This document shows positions 13,186 to 21,032 of a DNA stretch of 33,668 nucleotides, piece after piece. The notes beneath the pieces were generated by a model that saw only the letters and a program-made list of their open reading frames with translations, ran no database searches and was not told where the DNA came from. Source of the DNA: Streptomyces sp. H27-H5 (lineage in GTDB: Bacteria > Actinomycetota > Actinomycetes > Streptomycetales > Streptomycetaceae). Position 1 is the first letter of the stretch. Each line of letters begins with the position of its first letter. The stretch covers positions 1-33,668 of the forward strand of contig NZ_JAPNLK010000086.1 in the NCBI RefSeq assembly GCF_026627505.1, given 5' to 3'. Made by a program: the position numbers and the translations under genes.

Positions 13186-15860
13186 GCGACGCACAGACCC
13201 CAGACCTCCGGGCTCACGCCCGCGAGATGCACGATGCTGGCCTGTGCGTCCTCCCGGTCAGGACCGACGGCAGCAAGGCCCCGGACGTCCGCTCCTGGAT
13301 GGCGTACAAGGTCAACCGATCCACTCCGGAAGAGCACGATCAGTGGTTCGCTGGGGGGCGCCGCACTGGCATCGGCATCGTGACCGGTGCCGTATCCGGG
13401 AATATCGAACTCATCGAGTTCGAGGGCCTGGCGGTAAGAGAAGGCGTCCTCGAGGGAGTCGCCGAACTCGCACTGAACAGCGGGCTCGGCGACCTCTGGA
13501 AGGCCGTCACGACCGGCTGGGCGGACGAGACGCCCTCTGGCGGCGTTCACTACGTGGTCATGGTCAGCGGCCGGCCTGCCGCCGGGAACGTCAAGCTCGC
13601 TCGACGCCTGGCTCGTGTAGATGAGTACACGCCCGAAGAACGGCAGCGCGTCGCCGAGAAGCCCAACACGAAGATCGTGAGGGTCTTGGCTGAGACTCGT
13701 GGCGAGGGCGGCTTCATGGTCGCCGCGCCGTCGCACGGCTCGACGCACCCGAGCGGACGGCCGTACACACGCCTCTCGGGCGGCCCGTCCACCATGGCCA
13801 CCGTCGAGCCCGAAGACCTTGACGCCTTGTACGCCTTGTGCCGCGCACACGACGCGATGCCTACCGAAGAGAAAGCGAAGACCGCGCCGCGGCCCCGCCG
13901 CGAACTTCCGGCTGGTCACGTGCGGCCAGGCGACGACTTCGAGAACAAGGTCGGCTGGACCGAAATCATCGGCAACGAGTTCGATGCCCTCTTCACCCGA
14001 GGCAACACCACCTACTTGCGGCGCAAAGGCAAGACCAAGGGAATCTCCGCCACCACCGGCCACGCCGCCGACCGGGACCGGCTGTACGTCTTCACCACCT
14101 CCACCGTCTTCGAGGCGGAGGTCCCCTACGACAAGTTCGCCGCGTACACCCTCCTCAACTACGGCGGCACCAGCAGCGACAACTTCAAGCAGGCCGCTGC
14201 CGAGCTCCGACGGCGCGGCTACGGATCCGAGGCGCCCCGGCGCCGGCTGAGCTCCGTACCGGCGCAGGGCGGGGCCCCGTTCAACGACGGCTCCTCGGCG
14301 CTGCACCCCGCTACCGCCGAGGAGATCGAGCCCGACTTCGAGACCGGGCCCGAACTACACGTCGTCCACCCCGCACGGCCCGAGCTGGACATCACCAACG
14401 AGGCGGACGCCGTGGACGGCCTCCTCGCCATCATGGCCGGCGGGCAGCTCCCCGACCTGTACAAGCGCTCCGGCGGGCCGTGCTGGGTCCACCAGGACGA
14501 CAACGGCAACCCGCTCACGCAGCAGTTGGGAAACGACAACCTGCGCGCCTACCTGGCCGACCACGTCACCACCTACCAGGTCGTCACCGACCCGCTGACC
14601 GAAGGCACCAAGGAAGTCCGCGAGCTCCTCATGCCGAAGACCTGCGGCACCGTCCTGGGACGGAAGGACTGGCCACTCCCTCCGCTGCGCGGCATCGTCA
14701 CGTCCCCCGTCATCCGGCTCGACGGAACCCTGCTGCAGGCCCCGGGCTACGACACGGCCACCGGCCTGTACCTCCAACCGCGGGTCCCGCTGCGCCGGCT
14801 CCAGCCACACGTATCCGAGGCCAGCCTGGAGAAGGCAAAGGAGATCATCTTCGGTCAGATGCTGGCCGACTTCCCGTGGGCGCAACCGTCCGACCGGGCG
14901 CACTTCATCGGCGCGCTCCTCACCCCGATCCTGCGCCCGTACTTCCACGGACCCACCCCGATGTTCATCGTCTCCGCCACCGCCCCAGGCAGCGGCAAGA
15001 GCCTCCTGAAGGACATCTTCAAGGCCTGCTTCGGCATCAGCGAGACCGCGTGGCCAGAGAACGACACCGAGCTGCGCAAGAGCATCACCACGCAGCTCTA
15101 CACCACCGGGCAGCCGGTCGTCGTCCTCGACAACCTGCCGAACGGCCACATCATCAAGTCGCCGGTCCTGTCGAGTCTCCTGACCGCGGAGCACTGGGGC
15201 GACCGCGTCCTCGGCTCCACGGCGTCCGTGACGATGCCGAACAACCGGTTGTGGATCGTCACGGGCAACGGCCTGCGGACCGGCGGCGACAACCTCCGTC
15301 GGGCCATGTGGGTACGGCTCGACCCCAACTGCCCCGACCCCGACCAGCGGGACGGTTTCCGCGTCGGCGACCTCCGGCCGTGGCTGCGCGCCAACGCCTC
15401 CACCGTGGTGGCCGCCCTCGTCACCATGGTCCGCTCCTGGGTCGCAGCCGGCGCCCCAACGATCCGCACCCGCAAGGGCGACTACTCGGAATGGGCCACG
15501 ATCGTCGCCGGCCTGCTCGGCCACCTCGGCGTCACGGGGTGGATGAGCGACCGGGACGACGCGATCCAGCAGGACGACGAGACGCAGGAGTGGGCGGCGT
15601 TCCTCATCGCCTGGAGCGAGAAGCTCGAAGACAACGTCGTGACGGCCGGGACGGCCCTCACCAGCCTGTCCGAGCACGTCCCCCGCTACGCCAAGACCGG
15701 CGAGGCGCCCACGGCCAAGGTGCTGGGCAACTGGCTGAAGGCCAGGGACGGAAGGTACTTCGGGGACCGCAAGATCAAGCTGATCTACGACTCCCACCGC
15801 TGCCAGAACACGTACCGCGTCGACGTGCACGGGCGCGCCCTCCAGCCGGCCCTGCAGTGA
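13182..15860 (+). CDS. Primase-polymerase (PrimPol) fused to a P-loop helicase domain, replication initiator candidate
   Basis: 892 residues, GTG start after CCAGGAG. Residues 1-250 match the bifunctional primase/polymerase (AEP) domain: an N-terminal ALHAREMHDAGLCVLPV-type strand, GIGIVTGAVSGN, an acidic pair E79-x-E81 in the place of the usual Asp pair, and H123 in GVHYVV. The middle is a linker with charged segments (to about 570). The C-terminal part is an ATPase with Walker A at ATAPGSGKS (K606), a Walker B-like VVVLDN (D650) and an arginine-rich region after RRAMWVRLD. This two-part layout fits initiators that prime and unwind their own origin. The next 370 bases are an iteron array, supporting an initiator role. 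Residue assignments are mine, by eye. Confidence 0.85.
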   Translation: MSDAQTPDLRAHAREMHDAGLCVLPVRTDGSKAPDVRSWMAYKVNRSTPEEHDQWFAGGRRTGIGIVTGAVSGNIELIEFEGLAVREGVLEGVAELALNSGLGDLWKAVTTGWADETPSGGVHYVVMVSGRPAAGNVKLARRLARVDEYTPEERQRVAEKPNTKIVRVLAETRGEGGFMVAAPSHGSTHPSGRPYTRLSGGPSTMATVEPEDLDALYALCRAHDAMPTEEKAKTAPRPRRELPAGHVRPGDDFENKVGWTEIIGNEFDALFTRGNTTYLRRKGKTKGISATTGHAADRDRLYVFTTSTVFEAEVPYDKFAAYTLLNYGGTSSDNFKQAAAELRRRGYGSEAPRRRLSSVPAQGGAPFNDGSSALHPATAEEIEPDFETGPELHVVHPARPELDITNEADAVDGLLAIMAGGQLPDLYKRSGGPCWVHQDDNGNPLTQQLGNDNLRAYLADHVTTYQVVTDPLTEGTKEVRELLMPKTCGTVLGRKDWPLPPLRGIVTSPVIRLDGTLLQAPGYDTATGLYLQPRVPLRRLQPHVSEASLEKAKEIIFGQMLADFPWAQPSDRAHFIGALLTPILRPYFHGPTPMFIVSATAPGSGKSLLKDIFKACFGISETAWPENDTELRKSITTQLYTTGQPVVVLDNLPNGHIIKSPVLSSLLTAEHWGDRVLGSTASVTMPNNRLWIVTGNGLRTGGDNLRRAMWVRLDPNCPDPDQRDGFRVGDLRPWLRANASTVVAALVTMVRSWVAAGAPTIRTRKGDYSEWATIVAGLLGHLGVTGWMSDRDDAIQQDDETQEWAAFLIAWSEKLEDNVVTAGTALTSLSEHVPRYAKTGEAPTAKVLGNWLKARDGRYFGDRKIKLIYDSHRCQNTYRVDVHGRALQPALQ

Positions 15861-15877
15861 CTTCCAAGGCCGTCACG

Positions 15878-16207
15878 GCAGGAACCGCAGGGACCTGGCA
15901 GGGACCTGTGCAGGAACCCGCGCGGGTTCCTGCACAGCCTCCGAGCTGGGAATTTGCAGGGAGGCAGGGACTTGCCGGAACAACCCCCTATCTCCCCTAT
16001 AGCGCGCGCCACACAAACACATCACGCAACACACATCTCAACGCATGCAACACGGCGTTCCTCAAGCTCCCCGACATGAAGGCATACAGCTTTCTTCCTG
16101 CAAGTCCCTGCGTTCCTGCAAAACCCGAGGTCAGAGCACACCTGATGCGCTCCCCCGGTTCCTGCACACCTTCCTGCGGGTTCCTGCAGTCCCTGCAAAG
16201 TCCCTGC
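15878..16207. other. Iteron-rich gene-free region, replication origin candidate
   Basis: This 369-base gap (15861-16229) holds no gene. It has 15 copies of an 8-base unit with consensus GCAGGRAC. Left cluster, forward: 15878, 15887, 15898, 15910, 15956 (last base G) and 15964, plus one inverted copy at 15926. Right cluster, all inverted (GTYCCTGC): 16094 (first base C), 16104, 16112, 16158, 16170 (first base C), 16180, 16189 and 16200. Many are spaced 9-12 bases apart. The two clusters face each other across 15972-16093, which is richer in A, C and T (ACACAAACACATCACGCAAC type). Converging repeats around an easily melted centre, between the PrimPol gene and a helicase gene, is the classic plan of an iteron origin. 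Confidence 0.8.
15906..15937. repeat. 32-bp perfect palindrome inside the left iteron cluster
   Basis: The half CTGTGCAGGAACCCGC (15906-15921) is followed directly by its exact inverse (15922-15937). It contains the forward iteron at 15910 and the inverted one at 15926. It could form a cruciform or hairpin. It might also end primase transcription, though no T-run follows. Confidence 0.85.
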
Positions 16208-16229
16208 ATCCGATGACGAGGTGGTCGCC

Positions 16230-17834
16230 ATGAACGGCAGCTTCGCCCCCCGCCCCTACCAGACCGCAGCCATCCAAGCCCTCGCCGCCGGCTGGCAGGG
16301 CCCGAACAACCGGCTCGCGGTGGTCCTCCCCACCGGCGCAGGCAAGACCGTCGTCTTCGCCAACCTGATCCTCGCCACCCAGACCGGCCGCGCCGGCCGC
16401 ACGCTGGTCATCGCGCACCGCGAGGAGCTGATCCAGCAGGCAGCCGACAAGATCCGTGCCGTTGCCCCCGAGCTGCGGGTCGGCATCGTCAAGGCTGAGC
16501 GCGACGAGCACCAGGACGCCGACGTCATCGTCGCCAGCATCCAGACCCTCGCCGTCAAGCGCCGGCGCAACGCCATCCACGACATCGGCATGATCGTCAT
16601 CGACGAGTGCCACCACGCCGCGGCCAAGACCTACATGACCGTCCTCGAACACTTCGGCGCCTGGCGCGGTGTGCCGACCGCCGGCTTCACCGCCACCATG
16701 ACGCGCACCGACGGCGGACTCTCCGACGTCTGGCAGGACGTCGTCTTCACCCTCGACATCCTCGACATGATCCGAGACGGCTACCTCGTCAACGTCCGCG
16801 GCAAGCGCGTCGTCGTCGACGGCCTCAACCTCGACAAGGTCAAGACCCGCGCCGGCGACCTCCAGGACGGCCAACTCGCCCAGGCCCTCGAAGACTCCGG
16901 CGCCGCCGATGTCGTCGCCGACGCCTACCGGCAGTTCGCCTCCGACCGACAGGGCGTCGTCTTCACGCCCACGGTCGCCACAGCCCAGTCCATGGCCGAC
17001 GCCCTGAACGACATCGGCATCCCGGCCGCCACCATCTGGGGCGACATGAGCCGCGAGGCCCGCCAGACCGCCCTCGGCTGGTACAAGACCGGCGAGGTCC
17101 AAGTCCTCACCAACTGCATGGTGCTCACCGAAGGCTTCGACGCGCCGTGGACGTCCTGCGCGGTCATCGCCCGCCCCACCAAGTCCGCAGGCCTGTACTG
17201 CCAGATGGCCGGCCGCGCGCTCCGCCTGTGGGAGGGCAAGAAGGACGCGCTGCTCCTCGACGTCATGGGCGCCTCCACCCGACACAAGCTCGCCTCGATC
17301 GTCGACCTCACCGGCAAGGAGGCCGCCAGCGCCGAGGAGGACCAGTACCTGACCGAAGCGGTGGACGCCGCCGAGGAAGCCGCCGCGGCCGCCCTGGGCG
17401 GGGTGCAGTGGGAGGACGTCGACCTCTTCCACAGCTCGCCGATTCGCTGGCTGCAGACCGAACGCGGGACCTGGTTCGTACCGCTGAAGGACGACGTCTT
17501 CCTGTTCCTCGTCCGAGGCTCCGAGCCCGGCCTGTTCCGTATCCGGCGGTGGACGGCCACCGAGGGCGTGAAGGCCCCGCAGCAGGACCCGGACGCCTCC
17601 CTCGACGTCGCCATGCGCTGGACCGAGGCGCACGCCCGCAAGCTCGTCCCCGCCTCGTTCTTCCAGCGGTCGGCCTCCTGGCGGTCCGCACCGCCGAGCA
17701 GCAGGCAGCGCGGCTGGTGCCGCCACTACCGGATCCAGGTACCGCCGGGCGCCACGGCCGGCGATGTCTCAGACCTGCAAGCCATCCACCGCGTCACGCT
17801 GCTGCTGGGCCGCCAGTCAGCTCTCGCCGCCTGA
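16230..17834 (+). CDS. DEAD/DEAH-box (SF2) helicase
   Basis: ATG 16230 is preceded by GAGG at suitable spacing; a GTG at 16221 is the alternative. 534 residues. The Q-type start PRPYQTAAIQAL leads to Walker A PTGAGKT (34-40), motif Ia IAHREEL (61-67), motif II DECH (125-128), motif III TATMTRTDG, and in the second RecA domain GVVFTPT (motif IV), TEGFDAP (V) and QMAGRALR (VI). The C-terminal 170 residues are unlike other helicases I know, with W and R-rich stretches that may bind DNA. It should act in replication or recombination with the PrimPol gene and the resolvase. It follows the origin candidate and is 15 bases before the resolvase. Confidence 0.92.
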   Translation: MNGSFAPRPYQTAAIQALAAGWQGPNNRLAVVLPTGAGKTVVFANLILATQTGRAGRTLVIAHREELIQQAADKIRAVAPELRVGIVKAERDEHQDADVIVASIQTLAVKRRRNAIHDIGMIVIDECHHAAAKTYMTVLEHFGAWRGVPTAGFTATMTRTDGGLSDVWQDVVFTLDILDMIRDGYLVNVRGKRVVVDGLNLDKVKTRAGDLQDGQLAQALEDSGAADVVADAYRQFASDRQGVVFTPTVATAQSMADALNDIGIPAATIWGDMSREARQTALGWYKTGEVQVLTNCMVLTEGFDAPWTSCAVIARPTKSAGLYCQMAGRALRLWEGKKDALLLDVMGASTRHKLASIVDLTGKEAASAEEDQYLTEAVDAAEEAAAAALGGVQWEDVDLFHSSPIRWLQTERGTWFVPLKDDVFLFLVRGSEPGLFRIRRWTATEGVKAPQQDPDASLDVAMRWTEAHARKLVPASFFQRSASWRSAPPSSRQRGWCRHYRIQVPPGATAGDVSDLQAIHRVTLLLGRQSALAA

Positions 17835-17849
17835 GAAGAAGGGTCCGCA

Positions 17850-18407
17850 ATGAGCAGCACAACCGAGACGAGCCCGGCCCGCAGGCCCCTGGTCGTCGGA
17901 TTGGATCTCAGCCTCACCTGCACAGGGGTGGCCGGGGAGGGCTGGGTCGACTACATCCGCCCGAAGAACCTCCGAGGACACCCGCGACTCGCGCACATCG
18001 TCGACGAGGTCGCCTCCTTCATCAAGGCCGCCGACCTTGTCGTGATCGAAGGGCCGTCCTTCGGGTCCGGAGTCGCTCACCGGCACGAGGACCTTGCCGG
18101 CCTGCGGGTCATGGTCCGCCACGCCTGCTGGCGCCGCGGCATCCCCTACGCGCTCGTCCCGCCGTCCTGCCGAGCCCTGTACGCCACCGGCAAGGGCTCC
18201 GGCTCCAAGGCCGCCGTCCGCGACGCGGTCCGCACGCTGTACGGGATCGACTGCGACGGCCCCGGCCGCTACGACCAGGCCGACGCCTACATCCTCTGCG
18301 CCATGGGCCTGCACCACCTCGGCCAGCCCCTGGCCGTACTCCCCGACGACCAGCGCCGCGGCCTCGACGGATGCCAGTGGCCCGACGTGGAAGGGCTCGC
18401 GGCATGA
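17850..18407 (+). CDS. RuvC-like Holliday junction resolvase
   Basis: 185 residues. ATG 17850 follows AGAAGAAGG at 17831-17839. The RNase H/RuvC fold is marked by D19 in VVGLDLSLTCTG, E67 in VVIEGPSFG, and D142 and D145 in YDQADAY, the four acidic positions expected to bind metal. A lysine-rich segment GKGSGSKAAVRDAV precedes the last pair, as in RuvC. The enzyme would resolve branched DNA made in phage replication or recombination before packaging. It is coupled to the next gene by an ATGA overlap and is close to the helicase. Confidence 0.9.
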   Translation: MSSTTETSPARRPLVVGLDLSLTCTGVAGEGWVDYIRPKNLRGHPRLAHIVDEVASFIKAADLVVIEGPSFGSGVAHRHEDLAGLRVMVRHACWRRGIPYALVPPSCRALYATGKGSGSKAAVRDAVRTLYGIDCDGPGRYDQADAYILCAMGLHHLGQPLAVLPDDQRRGLDGCQWPDVEGLAA

Positions 18408-19063
18408 CAGCCTGCTGCGTGTGCGAGGGCGACGCTGAGGGCGGGTACCTGTGCCGTAGCTGTACGGCCACGACGGTGGGCCGGCTGCACGGTCTGCCGG
18501 GCCGGTACAACGACCTGCTGCCGTTCCTCACCCCGGGGAACGGCGGCCAGGGTGGGCGCCGCTCGGTCGCCGTGTCAGCGCCGCTGCCGGTGTCCGAACC
18601 TGTACTCAGCCTGCGAGGCCCCGGCGGCATCGTCGGAGTGGTCGAGGACTGGGTCGCCGCGGTACGGGCCGCCCGGGGTATGCGGGCGGCCAACCCGGTC
18701 GGCGCGGTACCGACTCGGCTCTCGGCCGCGGTGCGCGAGCTGGTCGGTCACATGCCGTGGATCTCCGTGTCCTGGCCGAACGCGGGTCTCTTCGCGGAGG
18801 AGATCCGGGACCTCGACCGCGACATCGCCTCGATCGTCGATCCAGGCGACCGCGACGACTGCGGCATGCGCCTCGGGACGTGCCCGGCCGTGGACGTCAG
18901 CGGGATGATCTGCGGGGCGGTACTGCGGCACCGCCCGGGCGCGAAGGTGGTCACGTGCGACTGGTGCGGATGCACGTACCCGCCGGCCACATGGCCCGGC
19001 CTGAAGACCTGGATCGAGCACGACGAGAAGGAGGCGAACATGGCCTCGAACAAGGCAAGTTGA
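18404..19063 (+). CDS. Zinc-ribbon-like protein of unknown function (219 aa)
   Basis: ATG 18404 overlaps the resolvase stop. The N-terminus has C4, C5, C7, C17 and C20 (MTACCVCEGD, YLCRSC), and near the C-terminus C185-x-x-C188-x-C190 (TCDWCGCTYP). Both ends thus carry Cys pairs, like zinc ribbons or fingers. The middle is helical, with a hydrophobic helix VELVGHMPWISVSW and an acidic helix IRDLDRDIASIVD. Two terminal metal knuckles around a helical core would suit a DNA- or protein-binding factor in the replication operon. I do not recognise the family. Confidence 0.7.
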   Translation: MTACCVCEGDAEGGYLCRSCTATTVGRLHGLPGRYNDLLPFLTPGNGGQGGRRSVAVSAPLPVSEPVLSLRGPGGIVGVVEDWVAAVRAARGMRAANPVGAVPTRLSAAVRELVGHMPWISVSWPNAGLFAEEIRDLDRDIASIVDPGDRDDCGMRLGTCPAVDVSGMICGAVLRHRPGAKVVTCDWCGCTYPPATWPGLKTWIEHDEKEANMASNKAS

Positions 19064-19076
19064 CCCACACAGGGGC

Positions 19077-19106
19077 TTGCCATCTAACCCTAGGGTTGGA
19101 TACGCT
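19077..19106 (+). promoter_or_regulatory. Promoter with a palindrome in its spacer, for a leaderless regulator gene
   Basis: TTGCCA (19077-19082), an 18-base spacer and TACGCT (19101-19106) fit a sigma-70-type promoter. The spacer holds AACCCTAGGGTT (19086-19097), a perfect 12-base palindrome. Seven bases after the -10 box is 19113, next to the ATG at 19114, so the transcript would be leaderless. Just upstream TTGACCCACAC (19060-19070) repeats the -35 area of the promoter at 22650. A regulator binding the palindrome would block RNA polymerase; the gene itself is a candidate. Confidence 0.6.
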
Positions 19107-19113
19107 CCAGGGG

Positions 19114-19347
19114 ATGGAAGCGAAACCCTGGCGGGATCGCGTACAGCAAGAGGAAGAGCTGGTGGAACAGCTTCAACTCCAGGTATCGCAAGCCGCCAAA
19201 CGCAGAGCACAAGCCCTGCTCGACGGCGTCGACGAACTCGGGTCCGTGGCCGAAGTAGCCCGCGCGCTCGGGCGCAGTTGGACCGCCGTCGACAAGGCGA
19301 TCAAGAAGAACGGGCCCGGCTCAGCCGGCCCCAACACAACCAAATAG
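19114..19347 (+). CDS. Small helix-turn-helix protein, probably translated from a leaderless transcript (77 aa)
   Basis: ATG 19114 lies just where the promoter at 19077-19106 should start transcription. The N-terminal half is a charged helix (WRDRVQQEEELVEQLQLQVSQ) that may dimerise. The second half has a helix-turn-helix-like segment: LDGVDELGSVAEVARALGRSWTAVDKAIKKNGP, where SVAEVARALGRSWTAVDKAIK matches a recognition-helix plan. The protein may bind the AACCCTAGGGTT palindrome in its own promoter. Longer in-frame starts upstream would read through the previous gene's end and are rejected. Confidence 0.75.
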   Translation: MEAKPWRDRVQQEEELVEQLQLQVSQAAKRRAQALLDGVDELGSVAEVARALGRSWTAVDKAIKKNGPGSAGPNTTK

Positions 19348-19455
19348 AGCGGGGGCCGGACGACAGCTCTTCCAGGTGGTGGAACACCCGGAAGGCGCGC
19401 GCGTCGCCCGACCCCCTGACCCAGTACTTCCTGACCTAACCAGGAGGACTCGGCT

Positions 19456-19617
19456 ATGCCGAATCTTACGGCGCGTGCGCACGAGCACGCCCCCACCCCC
19501 GGACGGCGTCTGATCGCCGTCGGAACCATCCGCCGCCTCGACGGCCGCACCCTCACCGTGCGTGCCACCGCGGCCGGCGTCACCGGCAGCATCACCACGA
19601 CCGGTGGTGCCCGATGA
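19456..19617 (+). CDS. Very small basic protein (53 aa)
   Basis: ATG 19456 follows CAGGAGGA (19441-19448), a strong ribosome site, and the stop overlaps the next ATG (ATGA). The sequence, MPNLTARAHEHAPTPGRRL then alternating basic and Thr/Val segments, has no motif. The good ribosome site and coupled stop support a real gene. It is the first of a string of short genes to 21 kb. Function unknown. Confidence 0.6.
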   Translation: MPNLTARAHEHAPTPGRRLIAVGTIRRLDGRTLTVRATAAGVTGSITTTGGAR

Positions 19618-19892
19618 CCAACGTCACCAACGCCCCCAGCGAGCTGTGCCGCACCCTGCTCCACTGCATGGCTGACACCTTGATCGTCGTCGACCCGCAG
19701 GAGCCGATGACCGCCGGCGACCGCCTCGACCTCGCCCGCCGCTACGCCGACACGTGGCACCACCGCACCCCCCAGGACAGCGGCGCCACCGAGCGCGAGA
19801 TCCTCGCGCACGCCCCCGCCGTCCGCCCCGGTACCACCCGCGACGAGTACGCCGCCCAGCTGCGCCTCGTCGCCCAGGGGGTGACCGCATGA
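19614..19892 (+). CDS. Small hypothetical protein (92 aa)
   Basis: ATG 19614 overlaps the previous stop, and its stop overlaps the next ATG (19889). The product is mostly helical, with LCRTLLHCMADTLIVVD near the N-terminus, a middle RLDLARRYADTWHHRTPQ helix and a charged C-terminus DEYAAQLRLVAQG. It contains two Cys (12 and 18) but no CxxC pair. It is not recognised; the arrangement implies translation together with its neighbours. Confidence 0.65.
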   Translation: MTNVTNAPSELCRTLLHCMADTLIVVDPQEPMTAGDRLDLARRYADTWHHRTPQDSGATEREILAHAPAVRPGTTRDEYAAQLRLVAQGVTA

Positions 19893-20107
19893 CCACCGCC
19901 GTACACGACCCGCTGCGCAGCCCCGATGGCGACAATGGCCGGTGGATCCCCCCGCTCGACATCGCCCTCGACCGGGCCCGCGAGATCCTCGCCGAGCAGC
20001 AGGCCGCGAATATCTACGACGACCGCGCCATGCTCACCGCCGCCGTCACCCTGGAGATCGCGCTCCGCGACCTGCTCGGCGCCCTCGACGCCGAGGCCGG
20101 CCGATGA
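19889..20107 (+). CDS. Small hypothetical protein (72 aa)
   Basis: ATG 19889 overlaps the upstream stop; its own stop overlaps the next ATG (20104). The sequence has an N-terminal polar part and two helices, LDIALDRAREILAEQQAAN and MLTAAVTLEIALRDLLGALD. Helix pairs of this kind often dimerise. There is no catalytic or binding motif. A real gene is supported by tight overlaps on both sides. Function unknown. Confidence 0.65.
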   Translation: MTTAVHDPLRSPDGDNGRWIPPLDIALDRAREILAEQQAANIYDDRAMLTAAVTLEIALRDLLGALDAEAGR

Positions 20108-20466
20108 GCGGGGTCCGCACGGTCACGGTGCAGACCATCGACCACGGCCCGGTCACGATCACCTGCCCGGCCTGGTGTGCCAGCCACGACCCGGCCCCGC
20201 AGTACCTGGCCGACATCGACCACACCGGCCCCGAGCACGAGTTCCGCTATGACGAGGAGACCCTGCTCCTCGCCATGCTCACCCAGGCCCCCTTCGCCGA
20301 GCACTCCAGCCGCACCCTCGGGCTGCACGTCGAGCAGACCGGCTTCGCCCGCACCCTCGACCCGGCCGGCCTCCGGCGCCTGGCCGCCGCGCTCACCGTT
20401 CACGCCGTGCACCTGCGGACCCTCGCCGACGAGCTCGCCGACCTCCTCGCCGGGGGTGACCGGTGA
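20104..20466 (+). CDS. DUF6907-like small protein (120 aa)
   Basis: ATG 20104 overlaps the previous stop. The first part is a beta strand pair TVTVQTIDHGPVTITCPAW, then CPAWCASHDP with a C-x-x-W-C pair and His, and DHTGPEHEF with further His. This C/W/C/H pattern is the same type seen in the protein at 12291 and in DUF6907. The C-terminal half is helical, RLAAALTVHAVHLRTLADELADLL. Metal binding by the Cys/His cluster is inference. No catalytic function is known. Confidence 0.72.
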   Translation: MSGVRTVTVQTIDHGPVTITCPAWCASHDPAPQYLADIDHTGPEHEFRYDEETLLLAMLTQAPFAEHSSRTLGLHVEQTGFARTLDPAGLRRLAAALTVHAVHLRTLADELADLLAGGDR

Positions 20467-20861
20467 CCAGCCCGACAGAAGTAGCCGACCGGCGCGCCAC
20501 CGTGCGCCGGCTCGCGAAGGGCGGCGCATCCAACCGGCAGATCGCCGCACAGCTCGGCGTCTCGAAGGACACCGTGCGCCGCGACCTGAGCCAGGAAGAT
20601 GCGCCGGCCGGCACGGTGGCGCAGCGTCTGGCGCAGCAGGTGGCGCACACCGAAGCGGTGATGAGCCAGCTGTGCGCCGCAGTTCAGGCGGCGGTCGAGG
20701 CCCGGCCGGCGTACACGCTGGCCGACGATGCGACAGCCCAGCGCTGGTGCGCCGAGCTGCGCGCCGCGTCTGGCGCACTGGCGCACCTGGCCGGCGCATT
20801 CGCCGAGTACTACCCCTGCGCCACCGCGTCGGCCGATGAGCCACAGGGTGGCCAACCGTGA
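20463..20861 (+). CDS. Helix-turn-helix protein, sigma70-region-4/transposase-like type (132 aa)
   Basis: GTG 20463 overlaps the previous stop. Residues about 8-45 read RRATVRRLAKGGASNRQIAAQLGVSKDTVRRDL, a textbook helix-turn-helix of the type used in GntR/HTH_29-like and packaging or regulatory proteins. The rest is helical (VAQRLAQQVAHTEAVMSQL, AELRAASGALAHLAGAFAEYY). It may regulate the small-gene cluster or serve as an accessory DNA-binding protein. Its stop overlaps the next GTG. Confidence 0.75.
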   Translation: MTSPTEVADRRATVRRLAKGGASNRQIAAQLGVSKDTVRRDLSQEDAPAGTVAQRLAQQVAHTEAVMSQLCAAVQAAVEARPAYTLADDATAQRWCAELRAASGALAHLAGAFAEYYPCATASADEPQGGQP

Positions 20862-21022
20862 TCACCTACCACGGCCTCGGCTACTGGTCGTTCCTCGCGC
20901 TGCCCGCCGCCCTGCTGCTCCTGCGGATCCTCCCCGCCGGCAGCAGCGCCCGCCGGCTCCTGTCCAAAGCCCTCCTCGGCGCGCTCGCCCTCATCGCGGC
21001 CATCGTCGCCCTCTCGTACTGA
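20858..21022 (+). CDS. Small two-span membrane protein (54 aa)
   Basis: GTG 20858 overlaps the previous stop (GTGA). It has two hydrophobic stretches, residues about 9-25 (SFLALPAALLLLRILPA) and 38-53 (ALLGALALIAAIVALS), joined by a basic loop SSARRLLSK. It lies next to another membrane protein and a DNA-binding protein. Such trios occur near spread (spd) functions of Streptomyces conjugative elements, but I recognise no specific family. Confidence 0.6.
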   Translation: MITYHGLGYWSFLALPAALLLLRILPAGSSARRLLSKALLGALALIAAIVALSY

Positions 21023-21032
21023 AGGACCCACC

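Noticed and set aside
15878..16207. CRISPR-like array
   Set aside because: The units are 8 bases, in two orientations, with 1-40-base gaps; there are no uniform spacers and no cas genes. An iteron array explains it.
13838..16216. Long rightward frame overlapping the PrimPol gene in another frame
   Set aside because: It is Arg/Pro/His-rich throughout, as expected of shifted high-GC frames, and has no start context.
16045..16233. 62-codon rightward frame inside the iteron region
   Set aside because: Its codons come from the repeats, it has no ribosome site, and it would run through the helicase start. It is a by-product of repeats.
16131..17726. Long leftward open frame (531 codons) opposite the helicase gene
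   Set aside because: It is a Gly/Asp/Val-rich mirror frame, common opposite high-GC genes; the helicase motifs on the + strand are unambiguous.
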